Shown one piece after another: positions 24,471-35,043 of a stretch of DNA of 52,925 bases. The first letter of the stretch is position 1. Each line of letters opens with the position of its first letter. The notes under the pieces were generated by a model. That model ran no database searches. It was not told where the DNA came from and saw only the letters and a program-made list of their open reading frames with translations. The stretch spans positions 22,234,735-22,287,659 of the forward strand of contig NC_087069.1 of the NCBI RefSeq assembly GCF_963678635.1, read 5' to 3'. The DNA comes from Symsagittifera roscoffensis. Its lineage: Eukaryota > Xenacoelomorpha > Acoela > Convolutidae. A program made the translations under genes and the position numbers.

Positions 24471-25935
24471 AACTATTTCCAAGGCTTCTTTTTTCTACGT
24501 GAGTTTTGCAAGTTGATTGACCATTCAGCTGAAATTAGTATCAAAAATCCGTTCTTTTTAAATGAGGAGATCTATCTCTGTTTCACATTGGCATGAAAAT
24601 CATTTTAAGGTGTCGAATTATGAGTAAAAAAACACGCTCTTTCAAACATCGTTCCATAGGAATCATTTCATCTAAATCTAAAAAATACCCGACAAACAAA
24701 AATTCTTTCTTATCTATATGTCACAATCAATTTACAAACATTGTTGCAACAAATGGCATCAATTCGGAAGTAGGCAAACGTTCGGAAAAACTTTGAGGTT
24801 TGACCATACTTTTTATCTGTATCGTATATATGCTAAAGAAGGAGCTGAAAATTACGTGTATGCTCCAATGGTTCAGTTTGGTGTAAAAAGTTCAAGTACA
24901 CAAGACTCTCGAAAGTCTATTCAACGACTATTTCAGGGCACTTTTTAAACAAACCCAGCTTGATGATAGACCTACAAAATCTTGACCTAAAAAATCATAG
25001 GTGCGACCTGATCATAGGTCTTAGAAATTAATCACATTGCCAGTTAGTAATCGATTTTCACCTAAAAAAAAGCTGTTTCATTAAAAAGTTTCAATATTCA
25101 GAACAATCAACGGGGTATAGAGAATCAACTCTTTGCGATGTCTTGATTTGATTGTTTGTCCAGATTTTCAACATTTTAGGATCAATAGGCCTAATTTAGC
25201 TGTCAAATTGCAATAGGTCTGAGCTTGGAAAAACATTAGGTAATTGGATGATCGAATCAACAAACATTTGAGACAAACATTCAATTTCATAATTTATTCT
25301 TGGTTTACTCTTTTGAAAATTTGAAGACAATTGAGGTTTAGATTCGAACTATTGGAACCAGTTTAAAACTAGTTTTTAGATCCAACTGGGTTTTTGAGAA
25401 ACTATCTTTGAGAAACACTTAAAACTAATCAATCATGATCCATTAATAACACTTACAAAATTTGTAAGGCTGAAAAAAAACATCTAGAATCAGTCGGAAA
25501 TACCAGAATGCCCTAGATCTATTGAGACTCGAAGATGATAAGAGAGTAAGATTACTATTGGTCTTAGACAAATAAGTTGCACGACACTCTCCGACCGAAT
25601 ATAAGATAGCGTGACGAACAGACTGTGTGCTTTATCCGAAATTACTCCATGAATGATCCACCCGGACATAAACTCCTCTGGTGCGACCAAGAATCTCTAA
25701 GAGTCCTCTACGTATTTATTTTTAGCGATAAGCAAATAAAAAAAATGGATATAAGATCAAAAAACGAGACAAAATGTTTAAAAAAGTATTGAAAAATTAC
25801 CACATTTATCAATTATTGTAATCAATACCAACGATCATTCAAGCTCATACCAAATCAAAACCCGAGTAGCAGACTGAGTTTCTACAACGTGAGACGAAAA
25901 AGCAGACTGCAACGATTTTTTCTCTAAAAAATTAG

Positions 25936-25967
25936 ATGTTAGTGAGTCCAGTTTGATTCACTAACAT
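25936..25967. repeat. Perfect 10-bp inverted repeat
   Basis: ATGTTAGTGA and TCACTAACAT flank a 12-nt loop. No associated gene or T-tract is evident, so a terminator role is not claimed. Confidence 0.8.
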
Positions 25968-26110
25968 GAAATACGATACTTGGAGCAGTAAGATTAAATC
26001 CAAAAGCTATATATCTGTCATCGATGTATAAATAATAATTACATAAACCTCAAAACGATTTTTTTAAAACTTCGAATCCGAATTAACTTTGAAAACTTCA
26101 TTATTTTAAG

Positions 26111-26242
26111 AAAATTAATTGAATAGAAATACAAAAATTAGTTAGTAAAGTTATTTAATTTAGTTCTACCTTTTGAGAAAAATAATTGAATAGAAATACA
26201 AAAACTAGTTAGTAAAGTTATTTAATTGAGTTCTGCCTCTTT
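26111..26242. repeat. 66-bp tandem duplication
   Basis: Two adjacent copies share TTGAATAGAAATACAAAAA, AGTTAGTAAAGTTATTTAAT and AGTTCT, offset 66 bp, with few mismatches. No coding content. Confidence 0.85.
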
Positions 26243-28433
26243 AACAATGCTTTATTGTTTCTTTATCTAAAATGTAGCACATCAAGTTTGGTCAAGGTAT
26301 ATCTTTGTTTCACTTCAACCTAAAATTTTCTTCGAATCAGATCATCAAGACTACCCTTGAAATTTGAAAATTTTGTTTTAATTTAAATTTTAAATCATTT
26401 CAAATATATGATCAATGAGGCTTTCCTTGGATCAATTAGAACACCTTTGTTCCCCCACCTCTTAATACCACTGTCTAACGACCTCAAACGTCGATTTCAA
26501 ACGTCACTTTAAAACCTTGCCGAACCAGGACTAATTCAAGTTTTCAAATAAATAACCATTTGAATAGGATGAAAATTGAAGAACTTCGGTTACTCACTCT
26601 TCACTGGAGCCCCTCCTCTTAGTTGACCCAAACTTAAACATATCTTGAAGCTAGATAGAATTAAAATAGTATCTAACAATCTACTTGTGTTCTACAAGTA
26701 CCTCAACTCCGTGTTTTGATTTTCTAATCTCTAAACCTTGACCTCATATCAACAATCCAACAAACTAAAATTAAATTTTCCTTAGAATAACTTAACCACT
26801 CGAGAAAGTATAAAATCATTTTAACAAATCGATATACTCTCTCTCTCTCCAACCCTGCTCTTCGCGACGTTCTCAGGATAAGGATAACCTCGCAAAATTT
26901 GCTAAAATTAACAGTTTAAGAAACAATTATCTAACACTTGGGTTTTGCACCCATCACTCTAACACTTATGACAAGAGATAATTTAGGAAACAAACAAACA
27001 ATAGTTTTCCATAATTATTTACTTAAAGAAGAAAGATAAGATCTTGTAATTGCACCGCATAAACAAAAGAAAACTTCAGACCAAAAAAGCAAACGAACAA
27101 GAAGGCAATAATCACAATATTTTGAATCAAAATTTTCCATAACACGAAAAGCAGTTTCGGAATATGACTCAATTGCAAAACAGACACTTCAAAAACTTCG
27201 TGATTTAAGACACAACAAAAAAAACAAATCAATAGACAACCAAAGATAATTTTCCCAATCAGAATACTCAACAGCATCATCTAAAAAAAGGAAACGCAGA
27301 AAAAAACTCTTTTATTTGCAAACCAGTGAGATTAAATAGATTCATTGCGCAGATATTTTTGACGATGACTCGATTCTTTTCTTCGTTATTAATCCTCAAA
27401 GCGATCCCGCCCAAGGAGAAGTACAATTTTGTCACAGTCCAATCGTAAATATTTTTCCTAAAAGGAAATAGCCCTAGTAAACAAAATTTTCCTGAAATAT
27501 AAATCAAAAGACAAGTACTTGATCACTATTTACCAGGAATCAGCAATATCATACCGCATTGTGGCATATTCTTTTTTGAAATTTACCAGCACAATCATCA
27601 AACCGACCATCACACTGAATACAAACAGATGATTTAGAATTAGATTTTTCGAAAGGTTTCATAGTAAATACAAAGAATATTCAACACCAAAATTAGCAAA
27701 TAGCGAACTCAATTTTTACAAATGATTTTTTCTCCGTCATTTATAGTTCTGTTTCTGTATTGCAAACAATTAAAAAAACTTACGTTTCTCCACCACAAAT
27801 ATCTCGACAAGCAATAGTAGAAGCGAAGTTAATCTTTTCTCACAATTCTTAGACTCAATTCGTGAAACACTATTCGACAACGAAAAATCACAGTTAATGA
27901 AAATATATATCAACAAATCCTAGCACATTTCATTGTAAAATTTTCTCAACACAATTTAAATCTAATTTCACCAGCAAGAAAAAAAATTAAGACCAGAAAC
28001 AAACGACGAAACATTTCTCGCAGGCAAAATAGATTGAATATGGGACTCCAATTGTTCTCATGTTTTTATTTTCAACATCCCGAACGATATCTCTAGTGCA
28101 ACAATTGCAACCGTCTCCTTACAAAGAGATTTTTTAAGAGTCTCTACCTTAAGAACTGATTTCACACCATTTTTTTTGTAACGCAAGTTTAATGACAGGA
28201 CAAGCAACAACTGTTTAAAATCAACATTTAAAATCATACAAGAAACCATAAAAGGAACAAAAAATCTAGCACAACAACATAACCAAACGTCATCGCTTTT
28301 TGTGATCGAAAAAACAGTTGAAACCTTACCTACAACGATACAATAAAGTTTCTCACCTATACATTCGACAATTACAACACAACAAGATAAAAACAATTTT
28401 CTCTATCTATCAACGACATTACAATCAACAGTT

Positions 28434-29256
28434 TGTGCCATTCCCTCGGACTGGCACAATCAAACCCGTGGTTGCACATTTAACAGAACTTTAAAGGCGT
28501 TAGCACCAGAATTCTAATGAAAAGTAGGCTTAGAAATTTCTAGAACTCAAAGTTTTCAAAACTTCGATTAGAGCTATACAATAGAACTTTAAAGGCGTTA
28601 GCACCAGAATTCTACTGAAAAGTAGGCTTAGAAAGTTCAAGAACTCAAAGTTTTCAAAACTTCGGTTTGGGCTAGAACCTTTCTGAGAAATGCATGAAAC
28701 GGGAATTTTGACCAAAAAATAGAAAAAAGTACGATCGGACTCACAACCAGATTTACAAAGCGGAAAGTAGTGAAAAGCAGGTAAGAGAAAAGCGAAGCTT
28801 CTTATCGTCATAGCGGGACACCATAAGTCGTAAGAAGGTCGAACAGAAGGAAAGTCGAGTGGGACATCCGGAACGGATCCGAACAGGCCGTGCCACGAAA
28901 TTGGAGAGAAAACGGAGTTATCTCCGAGAGATTACGGAATTAGAGGCACGATGCCCAAAGACTGTTAAAGACTTATATATACTTTTAGCTAATGTAATGC
29001 CCTGAACGATTTAATTAACTCAGTTAGAGTAGTTAGAGTCGGGGAAATAGTCAGTCCATCTCCAATGGACTCGAATTATAACTGGCTTTAAAAACATAGT
29101 AAAATTATGGTTCTCCAGCCGCGATTTCAATAGTATCCTCGTAGTCTGGGGATCCGAGACCCAGCTATGTGTTTTTTTTTGCATGTAAATGAAAGCTGAT
29201 CAAAAGTCATTTGGCTGATGGCCTAAAAATTGAAACTTTTTACTTAGCCCATAACA
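28434..29256 (+). repeat. Left LTR, 823 bp
   Basis: It aligns along its whole length with 39262-39968. Shared landmarks are GTGCCATTCC, GTTAGCACCAGAATT/GTTTAGCACCGGAATT, TTTTGACCAAAAA, GTGGGACATCCGGAA, GAGTTATCTCCG/CACGTTATCTCCG, CTAATGTAATGCC/CTACTGTAATGCC, TAGTCTGGGGATCCGAGACC and AACAG at the end. It is longer than its partner chiefly because of an internal 98-bp tandem duplication. A promoter cannot be pinned down. Confidence 0.8.
28486..28681. repeat. 98-bp tandem duplication inside the left LTR
   Basis: Two copies beginning GAACTTTAAAGGCGTTAGC start at 28486 and 28584. The right LTR has a single copy, so the duplication arose after insertion or after the LTRs were synthesised. Confidence 0.9.
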
Positions 29257-29380
29257 GACCAGAAAAATATCTGGCTAGGTCTAGACGGTTAAAAACTATT
29301 TGAATTAATATAACGGACCTCAGCCAGTCGTTAATAGGTACTCTTTCTACGCTTCGACTCTGTGTAACGTCTGGTCGAAT
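29252..29380. repeat. Block shared with 38180-38305
   Basis: Starting with TAACAGACCAGAAAA, about 130 bp match the sequence just after the integrase remnant: CAGCCAGTCGT, CTTTCTACGCT, GTGTAA and flanks are common to both. Upstream of the shared 15-mer the two loci differ: here it is LTR, there it is integrase coding sequence. The same 15-mer occurs a third time at the end of the right LTR (39964). Confidence 0.8.
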
Positions 29381-30589
29381 GTTTCAAAGACGTTTTCATG
29401 GCGCTCCTAGGTGGGCCTGTTGAAGGCACTTGAACATCACATTCAGTAAACGTTCAAGCGACCAGACTTCAGCTCCGGGTGTCTGCCCGAGTTAGAGGCC
29501 TTAATTTTCTTGATTGGAGTAGGCGGAAGGTGTGGACCCTCCATCTGGTACAATTAAGCTTTTTAACTTACTTAAGACCGAAAGTTCCGGGGGTCGCAGA
29601 GTTAGATGGGAAGTCTAGAGCCCGCTTAACCCGATGCCATGGGACCAAAAACAATTGAGTAGAAAGCATAAAACCAAAAAAAGAGTGTATTTTACAGAAT
29701 AGCCGAAAAATTTTACTTGAAGACGAAAAAGACCCAAAAAATACAAAACAATTAAAATAACCAAAATTACAGTTTAAATATTTTTTCCGGACAAGATGTG
29801 ATCTGACTTTCCTACTCGTAGTTGTTTCACGTTGATTTTTTTAAATAATTTTTGACCGAAACATCAAGCTTACTGGTTATGGGTTAGGTATCCTCCCTTG
29901 AGTGTTGTTTGAGTATTTAAGCACATTAATGATTATTTTTCCGGTGACCAGAGCGTAGAATCGCAAGCTGACAAATTGTTCTAGACACAGCAGGGGACAG
30001 TACAGAAAACAACCACAACCACTGTTGGGTATCGTTGGCTCATTTTTAGTATCTGACTGTGGTACTATTTCAGCAAACTTAGGTGTACGAGGACACAATT
30101 GGCTCGGTCCGATTGTACGCTCCATTGATTGCGAACTTCCGTTAAAGTGTCTCAAATCGGGTTTTGTGGTGTAAAGGAGGGTATATTTATTTTGATTAAT
30201 GGCTACTAATAAGTTATTACCCTCATTATATATTACCTATCTTCCATTTAGACCCAAAAAACACCCTAATTTTGTCGAAAAATACCGATCTTCGACCAAA
30301 CCGATAACCCAACTTTTTGGATATCCGAGTTTTTCCGAACGATATGAAGCTTCTGCGCGGTGAGTTAATACGTAATTAAAACACATTAGTAAGGGAAACC
30401 GCGGGAAAAAGAGTCAATAGAAGTTGGCAAAATTGGATTTTTTCGATCGAAATTATTCGTAATTTTCAGAATTTCGTCAATATGTGTTAAGGGTTGAATT
30501 TTTGAGTTTTTTGATGTAAAGTGATGAAACTTTCTGCGCTAAGACGTTTCTAGCATAACAAGCTCACTCACAAGTTCATATTTAAGAAA

Positions 30590-30668
30590 CCCTCCGAGTA
30601 GCTCAGCGGATAGCTGTAGAGACTTAAAGATCGAAAAAGGAAGGAATCGGAGGGTCCAATTCCGATAG
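30590..30668 (+). ncRNA. tRNA-like sequence: tRNA relic or SINE head
   Basis: TAGCTCAGCGG at 30599-30609 matches the pol III A box (TRGCNNARNGG) in a D-arm-like context, and GGTCCAATTCC at 30653-30663 resembles the B box (GGTTCRANNCC) with changes at two positions. The A-to-B spacing of about 54 nt is in the tRNA range. The last part folds as a six-base stem ATCGGA/TCCGAT with a 9-nt loop rather than the canonical 5+7 T arm, and I cannot close an acceptor stem, so it is not a functional tRNA gene. No A-rich tail or flanking duplication proves a SINE. Confidence 0.4.
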
Positions 30669-31134
30669 TTTTTGGCTGAATTTTTTTTTCTAAACGTTTG
30701 GTCCGGTTTTTCGCCTTATTCCAGTTCTGTACATGGTTACTTCAGTAGTTTCAATTATTTTAAGCACTTTTACCGAGAATTGGGGAAAAAAGTCTTTGAG
30801 AGCCTTTATAAGTAGTTAAAAAGACCAATTTAGCAAACGCATTTTTGCTGATTTCTCAAAGACCATATTTTTGCTACCATAAGTCGTGGTTTTTGATCAT
30901 TTTTCTAACCGGTCGCCGTTTTTAGGTGAATACTTTCAGAAAAGAATATTTTTTAGAACTTATCAGTTTGCAGAATCCAAATTTCAGGTAACCCTCTGAG
31001 CGCCAGAATCTTTTTTAAAAATCCCATTTTTATCCCACAAGGTAGGTTGAACTAACCTTGTTTTCAGGAAGTTAGACCGCAATAGTAGGCTTTCAAGCGG
31101 CTAAAAAACTTGATTTTGCAAGTTGTGGGGAACC

Positions 31135-31460
31135 CACCGAAGTGACCTCCGGAGTCAGTTAAGACCCTCAAAAACCATCCTAAATGAAAAATTTCTGCTG
31201 AACCCTCCAAAATAGTTCAATCAACCCTCCATAGAAAATGTCGCCTATTGTGATTCATTCAGACACTAGCCGGAGACTCCTTCGAGGCAAAAAATTGAAA
31301 ATTCGGAAGCTTCTTAGTAAATTTAAAAGCCTCTTAGTAACCCACCTTAATAAACTTTGGGGAGCCTCCCGAAGCAATTTAAGTGCTTAAGGTATCATCT
31401 GAAAGAAACCTCCGAAGTAAGTCAAACGTTTCGAATACACTCCAAAGTAACCCTCCCAGG
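31135..31460. repeat. Degenerate CCTCCGAAGTNA microrepeat
   Basis: Variants of CCTCCGAAGT appear at irregular spacing, for example CACCGAAGTGACCTCCGGAG near 31136, CCTCCCGAAGC near 31366, ACCTCCGAAGTAAG near 31409 and CTCCAAAGTAACCCTCC near 31441, with more decayed ones between. Spacing is not constant, so it is an old minisatellite or diffuse duplication. Confidence 0.5.
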
Positions 31461-31551
31461 TGACTCAAATTGCTTAACACCACTCCTCAAGGAAATGCAG
31501 AGACACCATCTAAGGTAATTTCAATGTTTAAAACATCCCTTAAAGTTAAAA

Positions 31552-31995
31552 TTGAAGGTCAATTACCTACGGGGTGTGTATATTAGAAGCGAATGGACCA
31601 GTCGGCCCGGAGATTCGCGATCAACTTTGGATTCTAATTCGAGTTCAGCAGTATTACCACAACTATTTTTTTTGTTTTTTTTTTGTTGTGTTGTTGTTCT
31701 GATCTACTTAATAGGAAGGCTTGGGCAATCCGGGAACAAAAATAAGAAGAAATCAGTGAGTGTATTAGGTTACACACAATCACTTGAGAAGAAAATACAT
31801 GTCCCCTACTCTCGTGCACTTGGTACTAACCGTGTGTGGGAAGGCTTTTGTTTAAAGTCTAATTATTTTCGATCAGAGGCAGCTCGAGCAATTGCATGAC
31901 ATATAGAAGAGTACATCGCTGAGTGCAGTAGTGAAGAGACACTTTCATGAGACGACAATGACCTAGATTTCAATCATTTGGAGTGTTCCGATTGA
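31552..31995 (+). pseudogene. ORF with a membrane segment and acidic tail, unknown
   Basis: A 115-codon frame begins MKVNYLRGV and is open to a TGA at 31897. The same frame continues with coding-like text after that TGA (HIEEYIAECSSEETLS), a second TGA, then DDNDLDFNHLECSD and a TGA at about 31993. Residues about 38-60 (LFFLFFFCCVVVLIYLI) form a single hydrophobic segment; a Lys-rich stretch follows, and the tail is strongly acidic. The two internal TGAs are in positions where a CGA (Arg) would fit. It precedes gag in the element and could be an accessory leader gene or an unrelated host exon. Family not recognised. Confidence 0.4.
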
Positions 31996-32515
31996 GGGAG
32001 GTATTTTTTAAGATTACGTTTTATCCATTATTAAAGCCATCGCTGCTATTGTACAAAGAAGTTTTAATTTTAGACAAAGCGTTTGTTTGATACGTCTACA
32101 GTGGAAAAGTGATTCTGACACGAGAGATCGCTGTCACCTATAGGGTGCGTTGTTGTTTTCTTGTTAATTGTGTTTTGTGTGTCGGTTATTACATCTTGCA
32201 GAATTCTGCGATACTATTATACACCAAGTGTTTGAGTGGAGCTATTAATATTTCAAACTGGGCAGACCCAGTGTTTAATCTTAGCTGGGTCATTCACAAA
32301 ATCTCTGAGAGACTAAAACAATTTTTTTTTCATATTGGAAGAATTGAGTAACTAGGCATACATATTAATTTCTTTATTTTTGTGAGACTAAGACTTCTAA
32401 GCTGAGCCTTGGAAGCACGCGGAGGTTTAAGTCGCGGCGCAGCTAATCGTCGGTTGCCAGTATCTCCGACGTTTTTGCTGAGAGCGAAACGAAATTTGAT
32501 CTTTCAAAGAGCGAA

Positions 32516-33793
32516 ATGAAACTAAGAAGCGATAAGAATCTAATTGGTAATGGAGCGCAAAAAAAGCTGAGGCCGAGGCGGCGAACGTGCAAAAAGCTGA
32601 TGCCCTAAAGGAAGGGAAACAAACGCTGATCCGGCCCGATCGCCACATTCATGACGACCTAGAATGGTCCTGCGACGACTCTGAGCTTGGAAGATTTAAA
32701 AAATCTAAATCCCCAGAGCGTTCCAAGACTTGTGTATGAGATGAACTGTTGTTCTTCAAAGGGACGTCTAGATTGGAGACCAAGAGCAGTAGTCTGAGAA
32801 ACGAACATTCCTCTCTAGCCAAGCAGAGCAAGAATGCGATGATGTCAAGCATAACTCCCAGGGAGTTCGAAAGCGAAAAAGAACAATCAAAATCGAAAGC
32901 GATAAAGAGTTTCAAAACGTTGAATAATGAAATCATGACAGCACTCCAGGCTGATGGGCTAATTTATGGCTTTGAGACTAGTGAACTCGGACACGGATTT
33001 CACTCCTAGGCCAGAAGAAGAGAAAAAAGAAACGGATGTCAGATGGAATAACGATGGGAACGTCCTCGAAATTCATTGTGCTATTGTTATCATCACAAAG
33101 AGTACTCAAGAAACCGAAGTCATACAAGGATGCGTCAGTTGGCTGCATTGATACTTGGATAGAGCTATTGATGTTGCACTTTGAGAAAGAAAACTTCTCC
33201 AAAAAACAGGAATGTAGCGCACTGACGAGCATTTTAGAAGGCAAGGCCCTAAACTGTCCCTAAACTGTGCAATGGCGGCGAAAAGGGCAAATGAAAGTGG
33301 CAGTGCTCGTACAATTGTTGACATCTTGCTGAATCGTTTCGGCTCGGATATGCAGGAGCATCAGCCAATGGTGAAAGTTGAAAAACGGTGCCAATGAGAT
33401 GATCAGTCCATTGACATAATTTTGAATGACCTCCAACTGCTCAGAAGGAGAAGTAATCCTCATGAGAGATTCGCAGAAAGGAACTAAGCCATAGCCTCGA
33501 AGTTCATGGGCGGAGAAAAGAAGGACTAACTGAAAACAATGATGGCCACATACTTTATCTTGTCGGCCGACTCCGTGCCCACGCCCGATGTGTTGAGCAT
33601 GAGATGGCGTGAATACCTGCTCATAATACTGAGGGCTCAGAATCGCAACATCAAAATCGGAAACTACAGTGGAATGAACACCGGTACAAGTTCTAGTGGG
33701 TATAAACCTCGTAAAGACTTGAGCAAACAGAGGCGATGCGCTATTTGTAGTTCGCTGGTTCTACCGCACTACAGAATGTTCAACAAGAGTTAG
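32516..33793 (+). pseudogene. gag: gag pseudogene of the Ty3/gypsy element
   Basis: Gag would form the particle that packages the element RNA. The best start is ATG 32516 (MKLRSDKN). A one-base slip in an A run near 32560 shifts to an Ala/Glu/Lys-rich frame (KAEAEAANVQKADALKEGK). A frame at 32749-33009 is Ser/Lys-rich. The core lies at 33036-33263 (CIDTWIELLMLHF, KKQECSALTSILEGKALNC), continuing through AKRANESGSARTIVDILLNRF and LLRRRSNPHE, then 33539-33793, ending with a cut-down zinc knuckle (RRCAICSS...H). In-frame stops include TGA after KRCQ and TAA after AERN. The order of segments is collinear with Ty3/gypsy gag, so it is degraded by point changes and small deletions rather than scrambled. 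Confidence 0.65.
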
Positions 33794-34216
33794 CTACGAA
33801 ACAAGGTTAAACAGTGGGTGAGATCTGAACTGGAAAATACGAAGTTACGCATGAAACTGGACACCTTAAAGAAGACAGTGAAAGGAGAAGACGACCACGA
33901 GTCGAAGATCCAAGGCTTGAAGTTGAATGTGATTTTAGGGAAGACCTTCGGATAAACGAGAGAGGTTAGCAAGATTATGTCAATCATATCGGTCGCGCGT
34001 CATCAGTTGGTTGAGAACTCAAGTGAGCCGTCGGAAGTCACCCTGATACACCTGTATATCTATGCAAATTACTTGAGAGAAATCTGCCAGCTGTTAACAG
34101 TTCATCCTAGGACGTGACTATGTGCGCAACTTTGACGTCACGATCGACCTCAAGGATGGGTGGATCTAAATCAGGGAGCCAGAGAGAAAGTATGAAAAGA
34201 AACCTGTTAAAAGATC
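33794..34216 (+). pseudogene. Gag C-terminus and protease trace; active site deleted
   Basis: Remains of a charged gag C-terminal region are followed at 34107-34169 by LGRDYVRNFDVTIDLKDGW, the conserved end of a Ty3/gypsy aspartic protease domain (the I-L-G-R-D segment), then a TAA at 34167. The catalytic D-T/S-G segment expected roughly 100 residues before it is absent; only about 100 bp separate gag text (SEPSEVT-like) from LGRD. A deletion has removed most of the domain. Confidence 0.55.
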
Positions 34217-34483
34217 TTGACAAATCGAGCAAAGGTGCCAATTTTCCCAGATCAAAAAGTTAGGTTGAAATCAAACCAAGATGTAAGGGCGATATTTAGG
34301 ATGAGGAAGTTGAATGAACTTAGTAACAACAGACAAGTATGTCTGGTCCCAAACCCAAACAATAAGAGCTCAGCTATTTTAGGAAGAAATTTCTCACTGA
34401 CTAAGAACGGATTATGTCTGAGTGTCTTCTTGAACTCACAGGCATCATCGGTGACGATACAACGTGGAAAGAAGCTTGGCTAA
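34217..34483 (+). pseudogene. Protease-RT spacer of pol
   Basis: An 88-codon open frame (AKVPIFPDQKVRLKSN, RQVCLVPNPNNKSS, SSVTIQRGKKLG) represents the region between protease and RT in this gypsy lineage, which carries a dUTPase-like or beta-rich spacer of unknown function. It is followed by about 560 bp (34484-35043) in which frames are scrambled and only a few pol words can be read. Confidence 0.5.
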
Positions 34484-34629
34484 GTTTTGTCTCTGAACAC
34501 AGACTATGGAGACTTTGAAGAGTTCTAAAATGACTGAGTGTCCATCACATGCCAACAAAGCATGTACATTGAACAGAAAAAAAGAATTGAAGTGTTTTAA
34601 AAAAGTGTTTTTTATGAGATCGTAGACAG

Positions 34630-34683
34630 ACGATGGGCTGTCTAGTTGATCGAACTTTCCTGATTGACTAGACAGCCCATCGT
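34630..34683. repeat. 17-bp perfect inverted repeat (foldback)
   Basis: ACGATGGGCTGTCTAGT at 34630-34646 is exactly complementary to 34667-34683, with a 20-nt loop. It falls inside the scrambled part of pol. A perfect palindrome in otherwise decayed sequence points to a young templated foldback duplication. Confidence 0.95.
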
Positions 34684-35043
34684 GAGGACCGACAGACCCA
34701 GATTTGGCACCAAACACACCAGTCCTACTTCAGATAGAACAACTGAAAGGCAAAACATCGGATAAAGATCTTGACTCTCTTAGAGCAGTGTTGAATCGAA
34801 ACGCAGATGATTATTCGAAACACAAAGTCGACCGGCATAGGTTGTCGCATTTTTGAGGAATCTGAGATAGAGAAAGAAGAGGGCTTGATACCTCATAGGT
34901 ATGGTACGTCCCAGAGACATGTGGGAAAGAAATCGAGTTGCTATTGTAAAAAGACATGATTGAGTAGTCAAAGTCTCCGTGGGCCTGCGGCATAGTCATG
35001 GCTAAGACAAAGGGGGCAAATTAGGTTTTGTTGAGGTTTTCGC

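Larger units (their letters stand above)
6700..25330. repeat. 18.6 kb two-tier tandem array (exon-bearing unit plus derived satellite)
   Basis: The complete unit, roughly 1.2-1.4 kb, has four blocks in order: D, recognised by a CAGCTCGATCATA-like box and an AATTGACAGTTGG-like box; A, recognised by CAACGGGATATA and CTTTGCGATGTCTTTATATG; B, a decayed coding exon; and a tail with the box GGGGAGATCTGGTTCTG. D/A copies start near 6727, 8065, 8622, 10035, 22485, 23737 and 24950. B is present in five of them. Between 10.44 and 22.43 kb only the 3' half of B plus the tail is reiterated, as a satellite of about 550 bp. All copies lie in the same orientation. The flanking full units are strongly diverged (old), whereas part of the core is nearly identical between copies (recent). 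This looks like a dead tandem gene cluster from which a satellite expanded; the alternative is a composite satellite that merely carries an exon. Confidence 0.9.
25331..28433. other. AT-rich spacer between array and retroelement
   Basis: No gene is supported. A 28-codon open stretch at about 25485-25573 (RISRKYQNALDLL and on) follows an acceptor-like CATCTAG and has somewhat higher GC than its surroundings, but it is too short to call. The minus-strand frames at 27023-27507 and 28058-28396 are hydrophobic, Phe/Cys/Ile-rich readings of A-rich plus-strand sequence and are not convincing. A 66-bp tandem duplication and a small palindrome are listed separately. Confidence 0.55.
29381..31551. other. 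Leader-like region of the retroelement, no coding sequence
   Basis: The GC content is a little higher than in the flanks. A minus-strand frame of 92 codons at 29877-30155 has no recognisable composition or motif and is not annotated. The region holds the tRNA-like segment at 30590-30668 and a degenerate CCTCCGAAGT-type microrepeat at about 31135-31460. I see no primer-binding site. Confidence 0.5.

Noticed and set aside
27023-28396. Four minus-strand ORFs of 76-112 codons
   Set aside because: They are hydrophobic Phe/Cys/Ile/Leu-rich readings of A-rich plus-strand sequence, without motifs, splice-bounded exons or shared composition.
29877-30155. 92-codon minus-strand ORF
   Set aside because: It lies inside the retroelement leader on the opposite strand, with no recognisable domain and no conservation evidence.
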